From: Methylobacterium radiodurans
GTDB taxonomy: Bacteria > Pseudomonadota > Alphaproteobacteria > Rhizobiales > Beijerinckiaceae
DNA: 64,000 nt
Reading direction: 5' to 3'
Assembly: GCF_003173735.1 (NCBI RefSeq)
Contig: NZ_CP029551.1
Location: forward strand, 4,789,001-4,853,000
Shown here: positions 47,248 through 56,758 of the stretch, piece by piece
How positions within the stretch are numbered: position 1 is the first letter of the stretch
How the letters are laid out: the number at the start of each line of letters is the position of its first letter
The notes under the pieces: generated by a model
Seen by the model: the letters and a program-made list of their open reading frames with translations, nothing else
What the model was told of the DNA's origin: nothing
Databases searched by the model: none
Position numbers and translations under genes: made by a program

Positions 47248-48317
47248 GGACCGCTCCGGGTGACGAAGAGCGAGGTCTGGAGGGGGGCCTGCGCGGCCGC
47301 GAGCGCGGCCGGGCGCCGCGGCGGCAGCGGCGGGTTGCGGATGACGGCGCCAGCCGGCGGCAGGGCGGCGATCGCGCCGGTGGTCGCGACGGTCTCCGCG
47401 CTCGCCTCGACCCGGACCACGTCCTCGCGCGGGTCGGAGCGCGGGAAGTAGCTCGGGGCAGGTCGCGCCGGCTCGGTCCCCGCGCCCTCGGCCCGGCCCT
47501 GCCAGAGCCGGCCGAGCCCTTGCGCCACCGGGCCGGTGCGGCGGTCGGTCTGGAACAGGCTGCGCAGGTCAGCACCCGCGGCGTAGGCCGAGGCCGCGTA
47601 GGAGGTGGTGGCCTGCGGCAGGCCGCTGGCCTGGGCCTGGATGCCGAGGTCGGCCACGCCCCGCGCGGCGGCCGAGAGGTTGGCATAGAGCTCGGAGACG
47701 CTGCGCGGGCGGCCTGCGCGGTCGTAGAACAGGGCCCGGTTGGCGGCGGCCGCCTCCGGCATGTCGAGGGCGGCGGCCCGGTCCGGCGTGTCCCGGGCGG
47801 CGCCGATCAGCGCGGCGGCGCCCCGCGCGCCCAGAACGTGGGCGACGTAGAGATCGCCCGGGGTCGGATCGCGCCCGAGCGCGGCGGCGAGCGCCTCGCC
47901 GTTCTTCTGGGTCAGCGCGCCCGCCAGCGTCGCCGAGATCTTCGGATCGCGCCGCAGATCCAGGATCTGCTGGCGCTGGGCCGGGTCCTCGACCGTGTAG
48001 CCGCCGTCGGCCCGGGCGGTGATGGCGTCGGCGTAGGCGGCGAGGCCGAGGCGGGGCCCGGCATTCTTCATCACGCCGAGCCAGGTCTGCTCGATGAACT
48101 GGAACAGGCCGGTGGCGCTCGACGTGCCGGCGCGGGCCCCGGGGTCGAGCGCGGATTCGCGCTGGGCGGTGGCGAGCAGGTAGTCGAAGCCCGCCCCGCT
48201 CGCCCGCGCACCCTCGCGGATCGCCTGCAGGACACCTGGATTGACGCCCGGATTGGCGCCCCGCGGCGCCGCCGGGGCGGGCTCGGGGGGGCTGGAGGGC
48301 GTGGTGAACAGGAACAT
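47244..48317 (-). CDS. Lytic transglycosylase-like (SLT) protein
   Basis: This 357-residue protein has an SLT domain at about 30-170. The catalytic Glu is in ATAQRESALDPGARAGTSSATGLFQFIEQTWLGVM, and GDLYVAHVLGARGAAALIG forms the back of the fold. No classical signal peptide is evident, since the N-terminus is MFLFTTPSSPPEPAP, so export might use a flagellar or other route. The C-terminal 150 residues are low-complexity Pro/Ala-rich. It is coupled to the DUF2336 gene by a 4-base overlap, suggesting a joint envelope or flagellum-related job. Confidence 0.83.
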   Translation of the reverse strand: MFLFTTPSSPPEPAPAAPRGANPGVNPGVLQAIREGARASGAGFDYLLATAQRESALDPGARAGTSSATGLFQFIEQTWLGVMKNAGPRLGLAAYADAITARADGGYTVEDPAQRQQILDLRRDPKISATLAGALTQKNGEALAAALGRDPTPGDLYVAHVLGARGAAALIGAARDTPDRAAALDMPEAAAANRALFYDRAGRPRSVSELYANLSAAARGVADLGIQAQASGLPQATTSYAASAYAAGADLRSLFQTDRRTGPVAQGLGRLWQGRAEGAGTEPARPAPSYFPRSDPREDVVRVEASAETVATTGAIAALPPAGAVIRNPPLPPRRPAALAAAQAPLQTSLFVTRSGP

Positions 48318-48461
48318 CGGGCCCGCCGCGAGAGGATTCGCGCCGGTCCGGGAAGCCGCTGGCGCCGGGACGGCGCGCCGCCGTTCCCGTCCGGGATCCT
48401 GTTGCCGTCATGGTAAAGAAAGCTTGAAGTGCGGTCCCCAATCCCTAACCCTCGGGCGGCG

Positions 48462-48899
48462 ATGCGCTGCACGCTCTCCCTCCGGCCGGACGACGATCCC
48501 CGCTCCTACGCCGTGCTCGACCGGACGCCCCGCGATCTCGGGGAGGCTCTGGACCCGACGCCCGCGGGCGTCCTGCTGACCGGCGCCGAGCACGGGCGCG
48601 ACGTGGTGCGGCTCGGCGCGCTGCTCGCCGTGCACGAGGCGGAGACCGGCCTCACCCACGGGACGCTCCGGATCGTTCCTGTCCTGACGACGGCGCGCGG
48701 CGTGCTGCAGGCGGCGAGCTTCGCAGAGGCCGGCCCGCGCCTCGCGGCGCTCGGCCTCGACGCGGCCGCCCTGGACCAGGTGCTGGGGCCTGCGGAGCGC
48801 GCCGGGGCGCGGACCATGCTGGCGCTGGCCGCGGCGGCGGCGGGCGTGCCGCTCGTCGCTCTCGTCAGCGACGCGGCGGGCGCGCTCAGGGGCGCCTGA
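48462..48899 (+). CDS. Truncated HpcH/HpaI (CitE-like) aldolase-fold protein
   Basis: This protein has only 145 residues, while full CitE-like lyases have about 280-320. The readable part aligns with the middle of the TIM barrel: GVLLTGAEHGRDVVRLGALLAVHEAETGLTHGTLRIVPVLTTARGVLQAASFAEAGPRLAALGLDAAAL. That corresponds to the strand carrying the substrate Arg/Glu region. The frame is clean and keeps normal codon use, so it may be a functional reduced protein. It overlaps the convergent flavin reductase-type gene by 14 bases. Confidence 0.6.
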   Translation: MRCTLSLRPDDDPRSYAVLDRTPRDLGEALDPTPAGVLLTGAEHGRDVVRLGALLAVHEAETGLTHGTLRIVPVLTTARGVLQAASFAEAGPRLAALGLDAAALDQVLGPAERAGARTMLALAAAAAGVPLVALVSDAAGALRGA

Positions 48900-49503
48900 A
48901 ATCCCCGCCGCCCTTCGGCCGGTTCATCTCGAACCGGTTCTCGGGGGTGATCCGGAAATAGTCGAAGTAGCCGCCGCGCAGGATCGGCTCCATCGCGGCC
49001 GTGTCCACGCGGCCGTCCGCCACGAAGCGGTCGTCGATGTAGATCGAGACCACCTGCCCGATCACCAGAAAGTTGGCGGGTTCGGACCCGTCGAGCGGGC
49101 GCAGCGGTACGGTCTGGAGCCAGCGGCACTCGATCGCCGCGGCGGCCTCCGCGACGCGGGGGGAGCGCACCTTCCGGGACGGGGCGGTGGCGAGCCCCGC
49201 GAAATCGAACTCGCTCTCGCCCCGGGGCAGCGGCGCCGAGGAGGCGTTCATCGCCTCGCGAAGGCCGTGGCTCGCGAGGTTGCAGACGAAGTCGCCGCCC
49301 GATTCCGCGAAGGTCAAGGCGTCCTTACGGCCTGTGGAGGAGAACGCCACCATGTCGTCCCCGACCGCGTTGAAGAACGAGTAGGGCGCGAGGTTGAGCC
49401 GCCCGTCGCGGTCCATCGCGCTGATCCAGCCGATCGGGCGGGGCGCGATGATCGCCTTGAGCGGGTTGTGCGGCAGGGTGCGGTTCTCGGAATCGTAGTC
49501 CAT
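48886..49503 (-). CDS. Flavin reductase-like FMN-binding protein
   Basis: This 205-residue protein has the split-barrel FMN-binding fold of the flavin reductase family: LKAIIAPRPIGWISAMDRDGRLNLAPYSFFNAVGDDMVAFSS, then FVCNLASHGLREAMNASS and a C-terminal FDYFRITPENRFEMNRP. It probably binds FMN; whether it reduces flavin for a partner oxygenase is unknown. It lies 10 bases downstream of the nitroreductase gene, so a two-gene flavoprotein operon is likely. Confidence 0.88.
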   Translation of the reverse strand: MDYDSENRTLPHNPLKAIIAPRPIGWISAMDRDGRLNLAPYSFFNAVGDDMVAFSSTGRKDALTFAESGGDFVCNLASHGLREAMNASSAPLPRGESEFDFAGLATAPSRKVRSPRVAEAAAAIECRWLQTVPLRPLDGSEPANFLVIGQVVSIYIDDRFVADGRVDTAAMEPILRGGYFDYFRITPENRFEMNRPKGGGDFRRP

Positions 49504-49513
49504 CGGAGAAACC

Positions 49514-50077
49514 TCAGAGCCGCGTGACGATCTCGGCCAGATCCGGCCGCGGCCGGTCGCTCGGGATCTCGGCCGGTCGGCCGATATGGATGAAGCCCGC
49601 CATGCGCTCGCTCGGCGCGAGGCCGAGCGCGTCGAGGGCGCGGCGGTCGTAGGCGAACCACTCGGTCAGCCAGGAGGTCGCGAAGCCCGCGGCGTTGGCC
49701 GCGACGATGAGGTTCATCGCCGCCGCGCCCGCCGAGAGCACCTGCTCCCACTCCGGGATCTTCACGTGCGGCCCGGCGCGGGAGACGACCCCGACCACCA
49801 CCGGCGCGTGGGCGAGGCGCTTGCGCTCCTGCTCCAGCCGGCCGGCATCCGCGTTCGGGTTGTCGGCGGCGTGGATCGCTGCCAGCGTCTCGCCCACCCG
49901 GTGGCGGGCCTCGCCCTCGATCACGATGAAGCGCCAGGGCGCGAGCTTGCCGTGGTCCGGCACCCGGGAGGCGGCCGCCAGGATCGCGTCGAGTTCCTCG
50001 CGGCTCGGGCCGGGCGCCTCGAGGCGCGGCGGCGGCACGGAGCGGCGGGTGCGGAGAAGATCGAGGGTGGCGTTCAT
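49514..50077 (-). CDS. Nitroreductase family protein
   Basis: This 187-residue flavoprotein is of the YdjA-like nitroreductase type. It begins MNATLDLLRTRRSVPPPRL, has SRVPDHGKLAPWRFIVIEGEARHR for FMN binding, and AGAAAMNLIVAANAAGFATSWLTEW in the dimer core. FIHIGRPAEIP is the final strand. The physiological substrate is unknown. I start at ATG 50077; the longer frame upstream has no family similarity. It forms an operon with the flavin reductase-like gene. Confidence 0.9.
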   Translation of the reverse strand: MNATLDLLRTRRSVPPPRLEAPGPSREELDAILAAASRVPDHGKLAPWRFIVIEGEARHRVGETLAAIHAADNPNADAGRLEQERKRLAHAPVVVGVVSRAGPHVKIPEWEQVLSAGAAAMNLIVAANAAGFATSWLTEWFAYDRRALDALGLAPSERMAGFIHIGRPAEIPSDRPRPDLAEIVTRL

Positions 50078-50218
50078 GGGGCGCGTCCCGTGGGCTGTCC
50101 GATCCGGGACTTGGCATGCGCGCCGGCCGGAGGGAAGCGGCGGGCGACGCCTTGCCGCCGCCACGGTCCCGCGCCAGAGAGCGGGTCACGACGACGGCTC
50201 GGGCAGGAGAGGCTGAGG

Positions 50219-51151
50219 ATGCGCGCGCGGATCGGTGCAGGTTTGCGCGGGGCAGGTTTGCGCAGCGTCTGCCTGCTGGCGGCGCTCGCGCCCGCAGCGG
50301 CGGCGGCGCAGGACGCGTTCCCGAACCGCCTCGGCTCCGGCGTGCCGTCGCCCTCCATCACGGCCCCCTCCTTCCCGCCGGGCCCGGCAGAGGCGGAGGC
50401 GAGCCTTTCGCTCAGCGCGATCCTCGCCGGCATCGGCGAGCCGCTGCGGGCGGGGCTCGCGTGGCGCATCTACGACGATCGCGGCGACGGCAACCGGCCG
50501 AGCATCGTGGCCCGCTCGACCGACCCTGCGCCGAGTTTCCGCCTCGCGCCCGGCGCCTACGTCGCCACCGTGACCTACGGGTTCGCCAGCGCCTCGAAGC
50601 GCATCACCATGGCGGGCCAGCAGCAGACCGACACGCTGCGGGTGAGCGCGGGGGCGCTGAAGCTCTCGGGCGCGGTCGGCGACCAGCGGATCGCGCCCGC
50701 GCAGCTCGCCTTCTCGGTCTTCGTGCCGGTGGGGACCAACTCGGAGGGACGGCTGGTGCGCAGCGGCGTCAAGGCCGGGGAGCTGATCCGGCTGCCCGAG
50801 GGGACCTATCACGTGGTTTCGACCTACGGGGAATCGAACGCGATCCAGCGCGCCGACCTCAAGGTCGAGAACGGCAAGATCACCGACGCGACGCTCAACC
50901 ACCGGGCCGCGACCGTGACGCTGAAGCTCGTGGCCGCGCCCGGGGCCGAGGCCTTCGCGGGCACGGCCTTCTCGGTGCTGACGCCCGGCGGCGACACGAT
51001 CCGCGAGGCGATCGGCGCCTTCCCGCAGGTGACGCTGGCGGAGGGCGACTACGTGCTGATCGCCCGCCACGACGGGCAGGTCTACACCCGCGAGTTCAAG
51101 GTCGAGAGCGGCATGGACCGCGACATCGAGGTGGTGGCCAAGGGGGCGTGA
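50219..51151 (+). CDS. Secreted protein with three beta-sandwich-like repeats
   Basis: This 310-residue protein has a signal peptide ending near AAAAAQ-DA. Three successive units of about 75 residues follow. Each contains a G-x-Y-V/H-x-x-x-x-Y/H turn then a charged strand and a polar 'ENGKITDATL'-type strand: GAYVATVTYGFASASKR, GTYHVVSTYGESNAIQR, GDYVLIARHDGQVYTRE. The pattern resembles PEGA/CNA-B-like envelope modules, but no named family is certain. GGAGAGG precedes ATG 50219. It is a single gene and probably periplasmic. Confidence 0.75.
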   Translation: MRARIGAGLRGAGLRSVCLLAALAPAAAAAQDAFPNRLGSGVPSPSITAPSFPPGPAEAEASLSLSAILAGIGEPLRAGLAWRIYDDRGDGNRPSIVARSTDPAPSFRLAPGAYVATVTYGFASASKRITMAGQQQTDTLRVSAGALKLSGAVGDQRIAPAQLAFSVFVPVGTNSEGRLVRSGVKAGELIRLPEGTYHVVSTYGESNAIQRADLKVENGKITDATLNHRAATVTLKLVAAPGAEAFAGTAFSVLTPGGDTIREAIGAFPQVTLAEGDYVLIARHDGQVYTREFKVESGMDRDIEVVAKGA

Positions 51152-51238
51152 CATCGGGATTCCCGAAGGAATGCCGAGAGGATCTCACGCCTGCGGGAGA
51201 AGCAGGGCCCGCGTCCGGAACGCCGACCGTGCGCCGCG

Positions 51239-51451
51239 TCAGAAATCGACGGCGAGGCCCTTCACTTCCCAATCCTCGTAGCGCACCGGTTCGAGGCCGC
51301 CGCGGCCCTGGCGCTCGGGCTTGGCCGCGATCTCGGCCGCCCGGGCATCGATCGCGGCGCGGCGCGCGGCTGCCTCCGCGAGCGCGCGCTCGGCCGCGGG
51401 GCTCAGCGTGCGTGGGTTCGATTCGGCGGGTAACGGCGTTTCGTCTTGCAT
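51239..51451 (-). CDS. DUF1674 protein, SDHAF4 homologue
   Basis: This 70-residue protein ends with the diagnostic GRGGLEPVRYEDWEVKGLAVDF, the C-terminal block of the DUF1674/SDHAF4 family. In mitochondria SDHAF4 binds the flavinylated SDHA subunit during assembly of succinate dehydrogenase. The N-terminal part is an Ala/Glu/Arg helix. The start is ATG 51451. It diverges from rsmB with 54 bases between the starts. Confidence 0.88.
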   Translation of the reverse strand: MQDETPLPAESNPRTLSPAAERALAEAAARRAAIDARAAEIAAKPERQGRGGLEPVRYEDWEVKGLAVDF

Positions 51452-51505
51452 CGGGCTCGCTCGGATGGAAGGGCAGCGCACCGGCACCAAGCCGGCAGGT
51501 TCGGG

Positions 51506-52921
51506 ATGACGAGACAAGTGGCATCACGGCAGACACCGCGCAACGGACGAGGCGGCCGCAGCGCATCCGGGCCGGCACAGCAGGATGGCGCGCCCGCCGA
51601 GGCGCCGCCGGAGGTCGCTGGGCTCGGCGCGCGCGCCGCCGCCCAACGGGCGGTGGCCGAGCTGATCGGGCAGAACCGGGCGCTCGCCCTGGAGGACGCC
51701 CTGGCCCAGGCCGCCCGCGGCCTGGAGCCCGCCGAGGCCGCTCTGGCGCGGGCCATCGCCACCGCCACCTTTCGCCGGTTCGGCCTGATCCGCGAGGCCT
51801 TGCGCGGCCGTCTCGACCAGGGCCTGCCAGAGGACCAGCCCCTGCTCCTGGCGCTGCTCGCGACCGGCGCCGCGCAGATCCTCGACCTCGCGGTGCCCGA
51901 CCACGCCGCGGTCGATCTCGCGGTGCGCCTCGCCAAGGCGGACCGGCGGACCCAGCATCTCGGCGGCCTCGTGAACGCCGTGCTGCGCCGGGTCGCCCGC
52001 GAGCGCGACGCGATCCTGGCTGGCGGCGACCCGCTCGGCGACGGCGCGCCGGACTGGCTCGCCGCCCGCTGGCGCGCCGCCTACGGGCCGGACCGGGCGG
52101 AGGCGATCGGCAGAGCGCATCTGGCGGGCGCCACCGTCGACATCACCGTGAAGGCGGATCCCGAAGGTTGGGCCGGACGTCTCGGTGCCGTTTCGCTGCC
52201 GACCGGATCGCTGCGGCTGGCCGCGGGATCGGGCCCGATCGGCGCGCTCGACGGCTTCGAGGCGGGCGCGTGGTGGGTGCAGGACGCCGCCGCCGCACTC
52301 CCCGCAAAGCTCCTCGGCGCCAGGGCCGGCGAGCGGATCGCCGATCTCTGCGCCGCGCCCGGCGGCAAGACCGCGCAACTCGCCGCCGCGGGCGCCGCCG
52401 TCAGCGCCATCGACCGCTCCGCCCCGCGCCTGGAGCGCCTGCGCCGCAACCTGGAACGTCTCGGCCTCGCCGCGGAGGTGGTGGTCGGCGACGCGCTGGC
52501 GCTCGACCGGCCGGGGAGCTTCGACGCGGTGCTCCTCGACGCGCCGTGCTCGGCCACCGGCACGATCCGCCGCCATCCGGACGTGGCCTGGACCAAGCGG
52601 CCGGACGATATCGCCCGCCTCGCCGGCCTGCAGGCGCGGCTGCTCGACCACGCCGCGACGCTGCTGCGGCCGGGCGGGCGCCTCGTCTACTGCACCTGCT
52701 CGCTGGAACCGGAAGAGGGCGAGGCCCAGATCGCGGCCTTCCTGGACCGGAACGCGGATTTCGCGCGCGTGCCCGTAGGGCCCGATGAGGTCGGCGGCCT
52801 CGCCGAGATCATCGACCCCAACGGCGACCTGCGCACCCTGCCCTGCCATCTCGGGGGCGGCACGGACGCGCGCGGCGGGCTCGACGGCTTCTTCGTGAGC
52901 CGGCTCACCCGCCGGACGTGA
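51506..52921 (+). CDS. 16S rRNA m5C methyltransferase of the RsmB/NOP family
   Basis: This 471-residue protein has an N-terminal NusB-like RNA-binding domain (about 30-165: [43 protein letters not shown]) and a C-terminal SAM methyltransferase domain (about 235-470). Motif I is [21 protein letters not shown]. The two catalytic Cys are in [20 protein letters not shown] and [15 protein letters not shown]. By homology it makes m5C967 of 16S rRNA. The start is ATG 51506, and the frame upstream is not conserved. Confidence 0.92.
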   Translation: MTRQVASRQTPRNGRGGRSASGPAQQDGAPAEAPPEVAGLGARAAAQRAVAELIGQNRALALEDALAQAARGLEPAEAALARAIATATFRRFGLIREALRGRLDQGLPEDQPLLLALLATGAAQILDLAVPDHAAVDLAVRLAKADRRTQHLGGLVNAVLRRVARERDAILAGGDPLGDGAPDWLAARWRAAYGPDRAEAIGRAHLAGATVDITVKADPEGWAGRLGAVSLPTGSLRLAAGSGPIGALDGFEAGAWWVQDAAAALPAKLLGARAGERIADLCAAPGGKTAQLAAAGAAVSAIDRSAPRLERLRRNLERLGLAAEVVVGDALALDRPGSFDAVLLDAPCSATGTIRRHPDVAWTKRPDDIARLAGLQARLLDHAATLLRPGGRLVYCTCSLEPEEGEAQIAAFLDRNADFARVPVGPDEVGGLAEIIDPNGDLRTLPCHLGGGTDARGGLDGFFVSRLTRRT

Positions 52922-52963
52922 CCCGCGCCCGTTTCATCCCGGCGAAAATCGGTCTAAACGGCC

Positions 52964-52987
52964 GCTCCCGCGCCGCGGCGCGGGAGC
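52964..52987. promoter_or_regulatory. Perfect 24-base palindrome in the thrS leader
   Basis: The two 12-base halves gctcccgcgccg and cggcgcgggagc are exact reverse complements. The element lies 43 bases after the rsmB stop and 58 bases before the thrS start, with no T-tract. It may be an rsmB transcription end, an operator, or part of a thrS leader structure. Confidence 0.5.
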
Positions 52988-53045
52988 CACCCCAATCCCC
53001 CGCTTACCTGCCGCGTTCGCAGGAGTGAGCCCGGAGCGACATGCG

Positions 53046-55073
53046 ATGCCCACGCTGACATTCCCCGACGGCAACACGCGCGCCTACGACGCGGCCGTGA
53101 CCGGCCGCGCGGTCGTGGAGGGCATCGCCAAGTCGCTGGCCAAGCGCACCGTCGCGATGGCGCTCGACGGCGTGGTGGCAGACCTCGACGACACGATCGA
53201 CCGTGACGTCCGGATCGAGTTCCTCGACCGCACCGATCCCCGCGCCCTGGAGCTTATCCGGCACGATTGCGCCCACGTTCTGGCCGAGGCCGTGCAGGAA
53301 CTCTGGCCCGGCACGCAGGTGACGATCGGTCCGGTCATCGAGAACGGGTTCTACTACGACTTCGCCCGGGACGAGCCCTTCACGCCGGAGGACTTCCCGA
53401 AGATCGAGGCCAAGATGCGCGAGATCATCGCGCGCGACGCGCCCTTCACCAAGGAGATCTGGACCCGCGACGACGTGCGCCGGCTCTTCGCCGACAAGGG
53501 CGAGGGCTACAAGGTCGAGCTGGTCGACGCGATCCCGGCCGGCGAGGATCTGAAGATCTACCGCCAGGGCCAGTGGTTCGACCTCTGCCGCGGCCCGCAC
53601 ATGACCTCGACCGGCAAGGTCGGCACCGCCTTCAAGCTGATGAAGGTCGCGGGTGCCTATTGGCGAGGCGACGCCAACAACCCGATGCTGACGCGCATCT
53701 ACGGCACCGCCTGGGCCTCCCAGGCCGATCTCGACGCCTACCTGCACCGGCTGGAGGAGGCCGAGCGCCGCGACCACCGGCGCCTGGGCCGCGAGATGGA
53801 CCTGTTCCACTTCCAGGAGGAGGGGCCGGGCGTCGTCTTCTGGCACGCCAAGGGCTGGACGATCTTCCAGGAATTGATCGCCTACATGCGCCGCCGCCTC
53901 AAGGGCGACTATGCCGAGGTGAACGCGCCCCAGATCCTCGACAAGGCGCTCTGGGAGACCTCGGGCCACTGGGGCTGGTACCGCGAGAACATGTTCGCGG
54001 CCCAGAGCGCGGGCGAGGAGGCCGAGGACAAGCGCTGGTTCGCTCTGAAACCCATGAACTGCCCGGGCCATGTGCAGATCTTCAAGCACGGGCTCAAATC
54101 CTACCGCGACCTGCCGCTGCGCATGGCCGAGTTCGGCGTGGTCCACCGCTACGAGCCGTCGGGCGCCATGCACGGGTTGATGCGCGTGCGCGGCTTCACC
54201 CAGGACGACGCGCACATCTTCTGCACCGAGGACCAGCTCGCCGCCGAGTGCCTGAAGATCAACGACCTGATCCTCTCGACCTACGCGGATTTCGGCTTCG
54301 ACGAGATCCTGGTGAAGCTCTCCACGCGTCCCGAGAAGCGCGTCGGCTCCGACGCGCTCTGGGACCACGCGGAATCCGTGATGACGCGCGTGCTGGCCCA
54401 GATCGAGGAGCAGTCGGGCGGCCGGATCAAGACCGCGGTCAACCCCGGCGAGGGCGCCTTCTACGGGCCGAAATTCGAGTACGTGCTGCGCGACGCGATC
54501 GGCCGCGACTGGCAGTGCGGCACGACGCAGGTGGACTTCAACCTGCCCGAGCGCTTCGGCGCCTTCTACGTCGACGCCGACAGCCAGAAGAAGCCCCCGG
54601 TGATGGTCCACCGCGCGATCTGCGGCTCGATGGAGCGCTTCACCGGCATCCTGATCGAGCACTTCGCCGGCCACTTCCCGCTCTGGCTCGCCCCGACCCA
54701 GATCGTGGTGGCGACGATCACCGGCGATGCGGACGACTACGCCCGCGAGGTCGTGCGAACGCTGGAGCGCGCGGGGCTCCGGGTCGAGGCCGACCTGCGC
54801 AACGAGAAGATCAACTACAAGGTCCGCGAGCACTCGCTCGCCAAGGTGCCGGTCATCCTGGCGCTGGGCCGCCGCGAGGCCGAGGAGCGCACCGTCTCGA
54901 TTCGCCGGCTCGGCAGCCAGGGCACGAAGACCCTGCCGCTCGCCGAGGCCGTGGCCGCCTTCGTGGACGAGGCGACCGCGCCCGACATCCGCCGGGCCGA
55001 GGCCGTGGCCGAGACCCGGCCGAGCGCCGACGTCGCCCTCGACGGCCATCACGTGGTCGAGCCGGCGCCGTAG
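53046..55073 (+). CDS. thrS: Threonyl-tRNA synthetase
   Basis: This 675-residue class II synthetase has an N-terminal TGS domain (1-60, [15 protein letters not shown]) and the SAD editing domain with the [11 protein letters not shown] and [13 protein letters not shown] metal motifs that remove Ser-tRNA. The catalytic core has the zinc Cys in [13 protein letters not shown] and motif 3 near the [13 protein letters not shown] [18 protein letters not shown]-terminal anticodon-binding domain begins at about residue 555. ATG 53046 has GGAG nine bases upstream. Confidence 0.97.
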   Translation: MPTLTFPDGNTRAYDAAVTGRAVVEGIAKSLAKRTVAMALDGVVADLDDTIDRDVRIEFLDRTDPRALELIRHDCAHVLAEAVQELWPGTQVTIGPVIENGFYYDFARDEPFTPEDFPKIEAKMREIIARDAPFTKEIWTRDDVRRLFADKGEGYKVELVDAIPAGEDLKIYRQGQWFDLCRGPHMTSTGKVGTAFKLMKVAGAYWRGDANNPMLTRIYGTAWASQADLDAYLHRLEEAERRDHRRLGREMDLFHFQEEGPGVVFWHAKGWTIFQELIAYMRRRLKGDYAEVNAPQILDKALWETSGHWGWYRENMFAAQSAGEEAEDKRWFALKPMNCPGHVQIFKHGLKSYRDLPLRMAEFGVVHRYEPSGAMHGLMRVRGFTQDDAHIFCTEDQLAAECLKINDLILSTYADFGFDEILVKLSTRPEKRVGSDALWDHAESVMTRVLAQIEEQSGGRIKTAVNPGEGAFYGPKFEYVLRDAIGRDWQCGTTQVDFNLPERFGAFYVDADSQKKPPVMVHRAICGSMERFTGILIEHFAGHFPLWLAPTQIVVATITGDADDYAREVVRTLERAGLRVEADLRNEKINYKVREHSLAKVPVILALGRREAEERTVSIRRLGSQGTKTLPLAEAVAAFVDEATAPDIRRAEAVAETRPSADVALDGHHVVEPAP

Positions 55074-55215
55074 GCCGGGGCGGGCTGTCGCGCCGCCTCG
55101 CCCGCGGCTCTGACCACGACCAATGAAGCGCCACCCTTTCTCTGACACTCCCTCCGAGAAAGGGCGGCGTCTTCAGCGCACTGAACTCCGCCTCCGGGAG
55201 ACTGAACTCAACATC

Positions 55216-56625
55216 TCACCGCGCCATAGCCCGCTCCAGCACCGCGAACACCCGCGGGTCCGTGCACTGGGCGACGTTGAAGCGGAGATAGTCCTTCGCG
55301 CCCTGGCCGACGCTGAAGACGTTGCCGGGTGCCAGCACCACCCGCTCGGCCAGCGCCCGGCGCGAGACCTCGGCCGCGTCGAGCCCGTCCGGCAGGCGCG
55401 CCCAGACGAACATGCCGGCCCCCGGCACGAACGGCACGGTGATCCCGAGCGCGGCGAGCCGCCGGATCGCGCGCCCGCGCGCCTGCGCCAGCCGCGCGCG
55501 CATCGCCTCGAGGTCGTGGCGGTAGCGGGCATCGGTGACCGCCCGGTGCACGATCGTGGAGGCGAGGTGCGGGTTGCCGAGGGTCAAGGCGGTCTTCAGA
55601 TCGAGGAAGCGCTCAACCCAATCCTGCCGGAGCGCGACGTAGCCGATGCGGCTGGCGGAGGAGAGCGTCTTCGAGAAGCCGCCGATCTGGATCACCCGCT
55701 CCAGCCCGTCGAAGCCCGCCAGCCGCGCGGCCGGCTCGACCTCGAAATCGGCGTAGATGTCGTCCTCCACCACCAGCGTGTCGTGCGCCTCCGCCAAGCG
55801 CAGCAGCCGGTGCACGATCGCGGGTCCGAGCGAGGCGCCCGTCGGGTTATGGAGCGTCGAGTTGGTCAGGTAGAAGCGCGGTCGGTGCGTGCGGAGCGCC
55901 GCCTCGAAGGCCGCGAGGTCCGGCCCCTGCGGCCCGAAGGGCACGCCGACCATCTTGACCCGCTGCGCGCGCAGCAGGGCCTGGAAGTTGAAGTAGCAGG
56001 GATCGTCCACCAGCACGGTGTCGCCCGGCTCGATCAGGAGGCGGCAGAGCAGGTCGAGGGACTGCGTCGCCGAGTCGGTGAGGACGATCTGGTCCGGGTG
56101 GGCCGCGATGCCGCGCTCCCCCATCCGGCGGGCGATGTGCTCGCGCAGGGGCGTCAGGCCGTGCGGCTGGTCGTACCCCGTCAGCGCCGGTCCGCCCTCG
56201 CGCGCGACGCGGCGTAGGGCCCGGCGCAGCGCCTCCTCGGGCAGCCAGTCCGGCGGAAGCCAGCCGCAGCCGGGCTTCAGCACGTCCGGATAGGTCTCGA
56301 AGGATTGCCGGCTGATCCAGAGCGGATCGACCGCCCGGTCGAGGCGGGGACCCGCGGAGGCGAGGCAGAAGGGCTCGGGCCGCCCCGCCACGTAGAAGCC
56401 CGAGCCCGGCCGCGAGACGATGGCGCCCTGCGCCGCCAACCGGTCGTAGGCCTCGACCACGGTCGATTTCGAGACGCCCAGGCTCTCCGCGAAGGCGCGC
56501 ACGGAGGGCAGCCGGGCTCCCGGCGCGAGATGGCGCCCGCCGATGCGGGCCTCGATCGCCGCCATCACGGCCTCGACCCGGGTGAGACCCGGCGCGAGAT
56601 CCGGTTCCAGGGCTCCGTACGCCAT
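55216..56625 (-). CDS. MocR-type GntR regulator with aminotransferase domain
   Basis: This 469-residue regulator has an N-terminal GntR winged helix (about 10-80, GGRHLAPGARLPSVRAFAESLGVSKSTVVEAYDRLAAQGAI) joined to a fold-type I PLP aminotransferase domain. The PLP Lys is in IQIGGFSKTLSSASRIGYVAL, and VLVDDPCYFNFQALL and TNSTLHNPTGASLG are also visible. It probably senses PLP or an amino-compound effector. It is divergent from a micropeptide gene and an EamA exporter, which it likely controls. The start is ATG 56625; the ORF upstream of this is not similar to the family. Confidence 0.93.
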   Translation of the reverse strand: MAYGALEPDLAPGLTRVEAVMAAIEARIGGRHLAPGARLPSVRAFAESLGVSKSTVVEAYDRLAAQGAIVSRPGSGFYVAGRPEPFCLASAGPRLDRAVDPLWISRQSFETYPDVLKPGCGWLPPDWLPEEALRRALRRVAREGGPALTGYDQPHGLTPLREHIARRMGERGIAAHPDQIVLTDSATQSLDLLCRLLIEPGDTVLVDDPCYFNFQALLRAQRVKMVGVPFGPQGPDLAAFEAALRTHRPRFYLTNSTLHNPTGASLGPAIVHRLLRLAEAHDTLVVEDDIYADFEVEPAARLAGFDGLERVIQIGGFSKTLSSASRIGYVALRQDWVERFLDLKTALTLGNPHLASTIVHRAVTDARYRHDLEAMRARLAQARGRAIRRLAALGITVPFVPGAGMFVWARLPDGLDAAEVSRRALAERVVLAPGNVFSVGQGAKDYLRFNVAQCTDPRVFAVLERAMAR

Positions 56626-56635
56626 CCCGATCCTC

Positions 56636-56680
56636 GATCGTACTGCCCGCCGTACCGGACAGTTTGGACGGATCGTACCG
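56636..56680. promoter_or_regulatory. Repeated CGTAC sites between mocR and the exporter
   Basis: The octamer gatcgtac occurs directly repeated at 56636-56643 and 56671-56678. The core cgtaccg occurs at 56651-56657 and 56674-56680, i.e. 23 bases apart. This matches the direct-repeat operators known for MocR proteins and lies in the divergent promoter region. Confidence 0.5.
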
Positions 56681-56758
56681 AACCCGTCCCTGTCGCGGAA
56701 CCCGGAATCGCTGCATCCAGCCCTCGAAGGCGAGGATTTTGAACCCGAGGAGGACAGG

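Noticed and set aside
53004..55148. Open frame of 714 codons antisense to thrS
   Set aside because: It is a high-GC shadow of thrS; composition is His/Arg/Asp-rich with no family similarity, while thrS is fully conserved.
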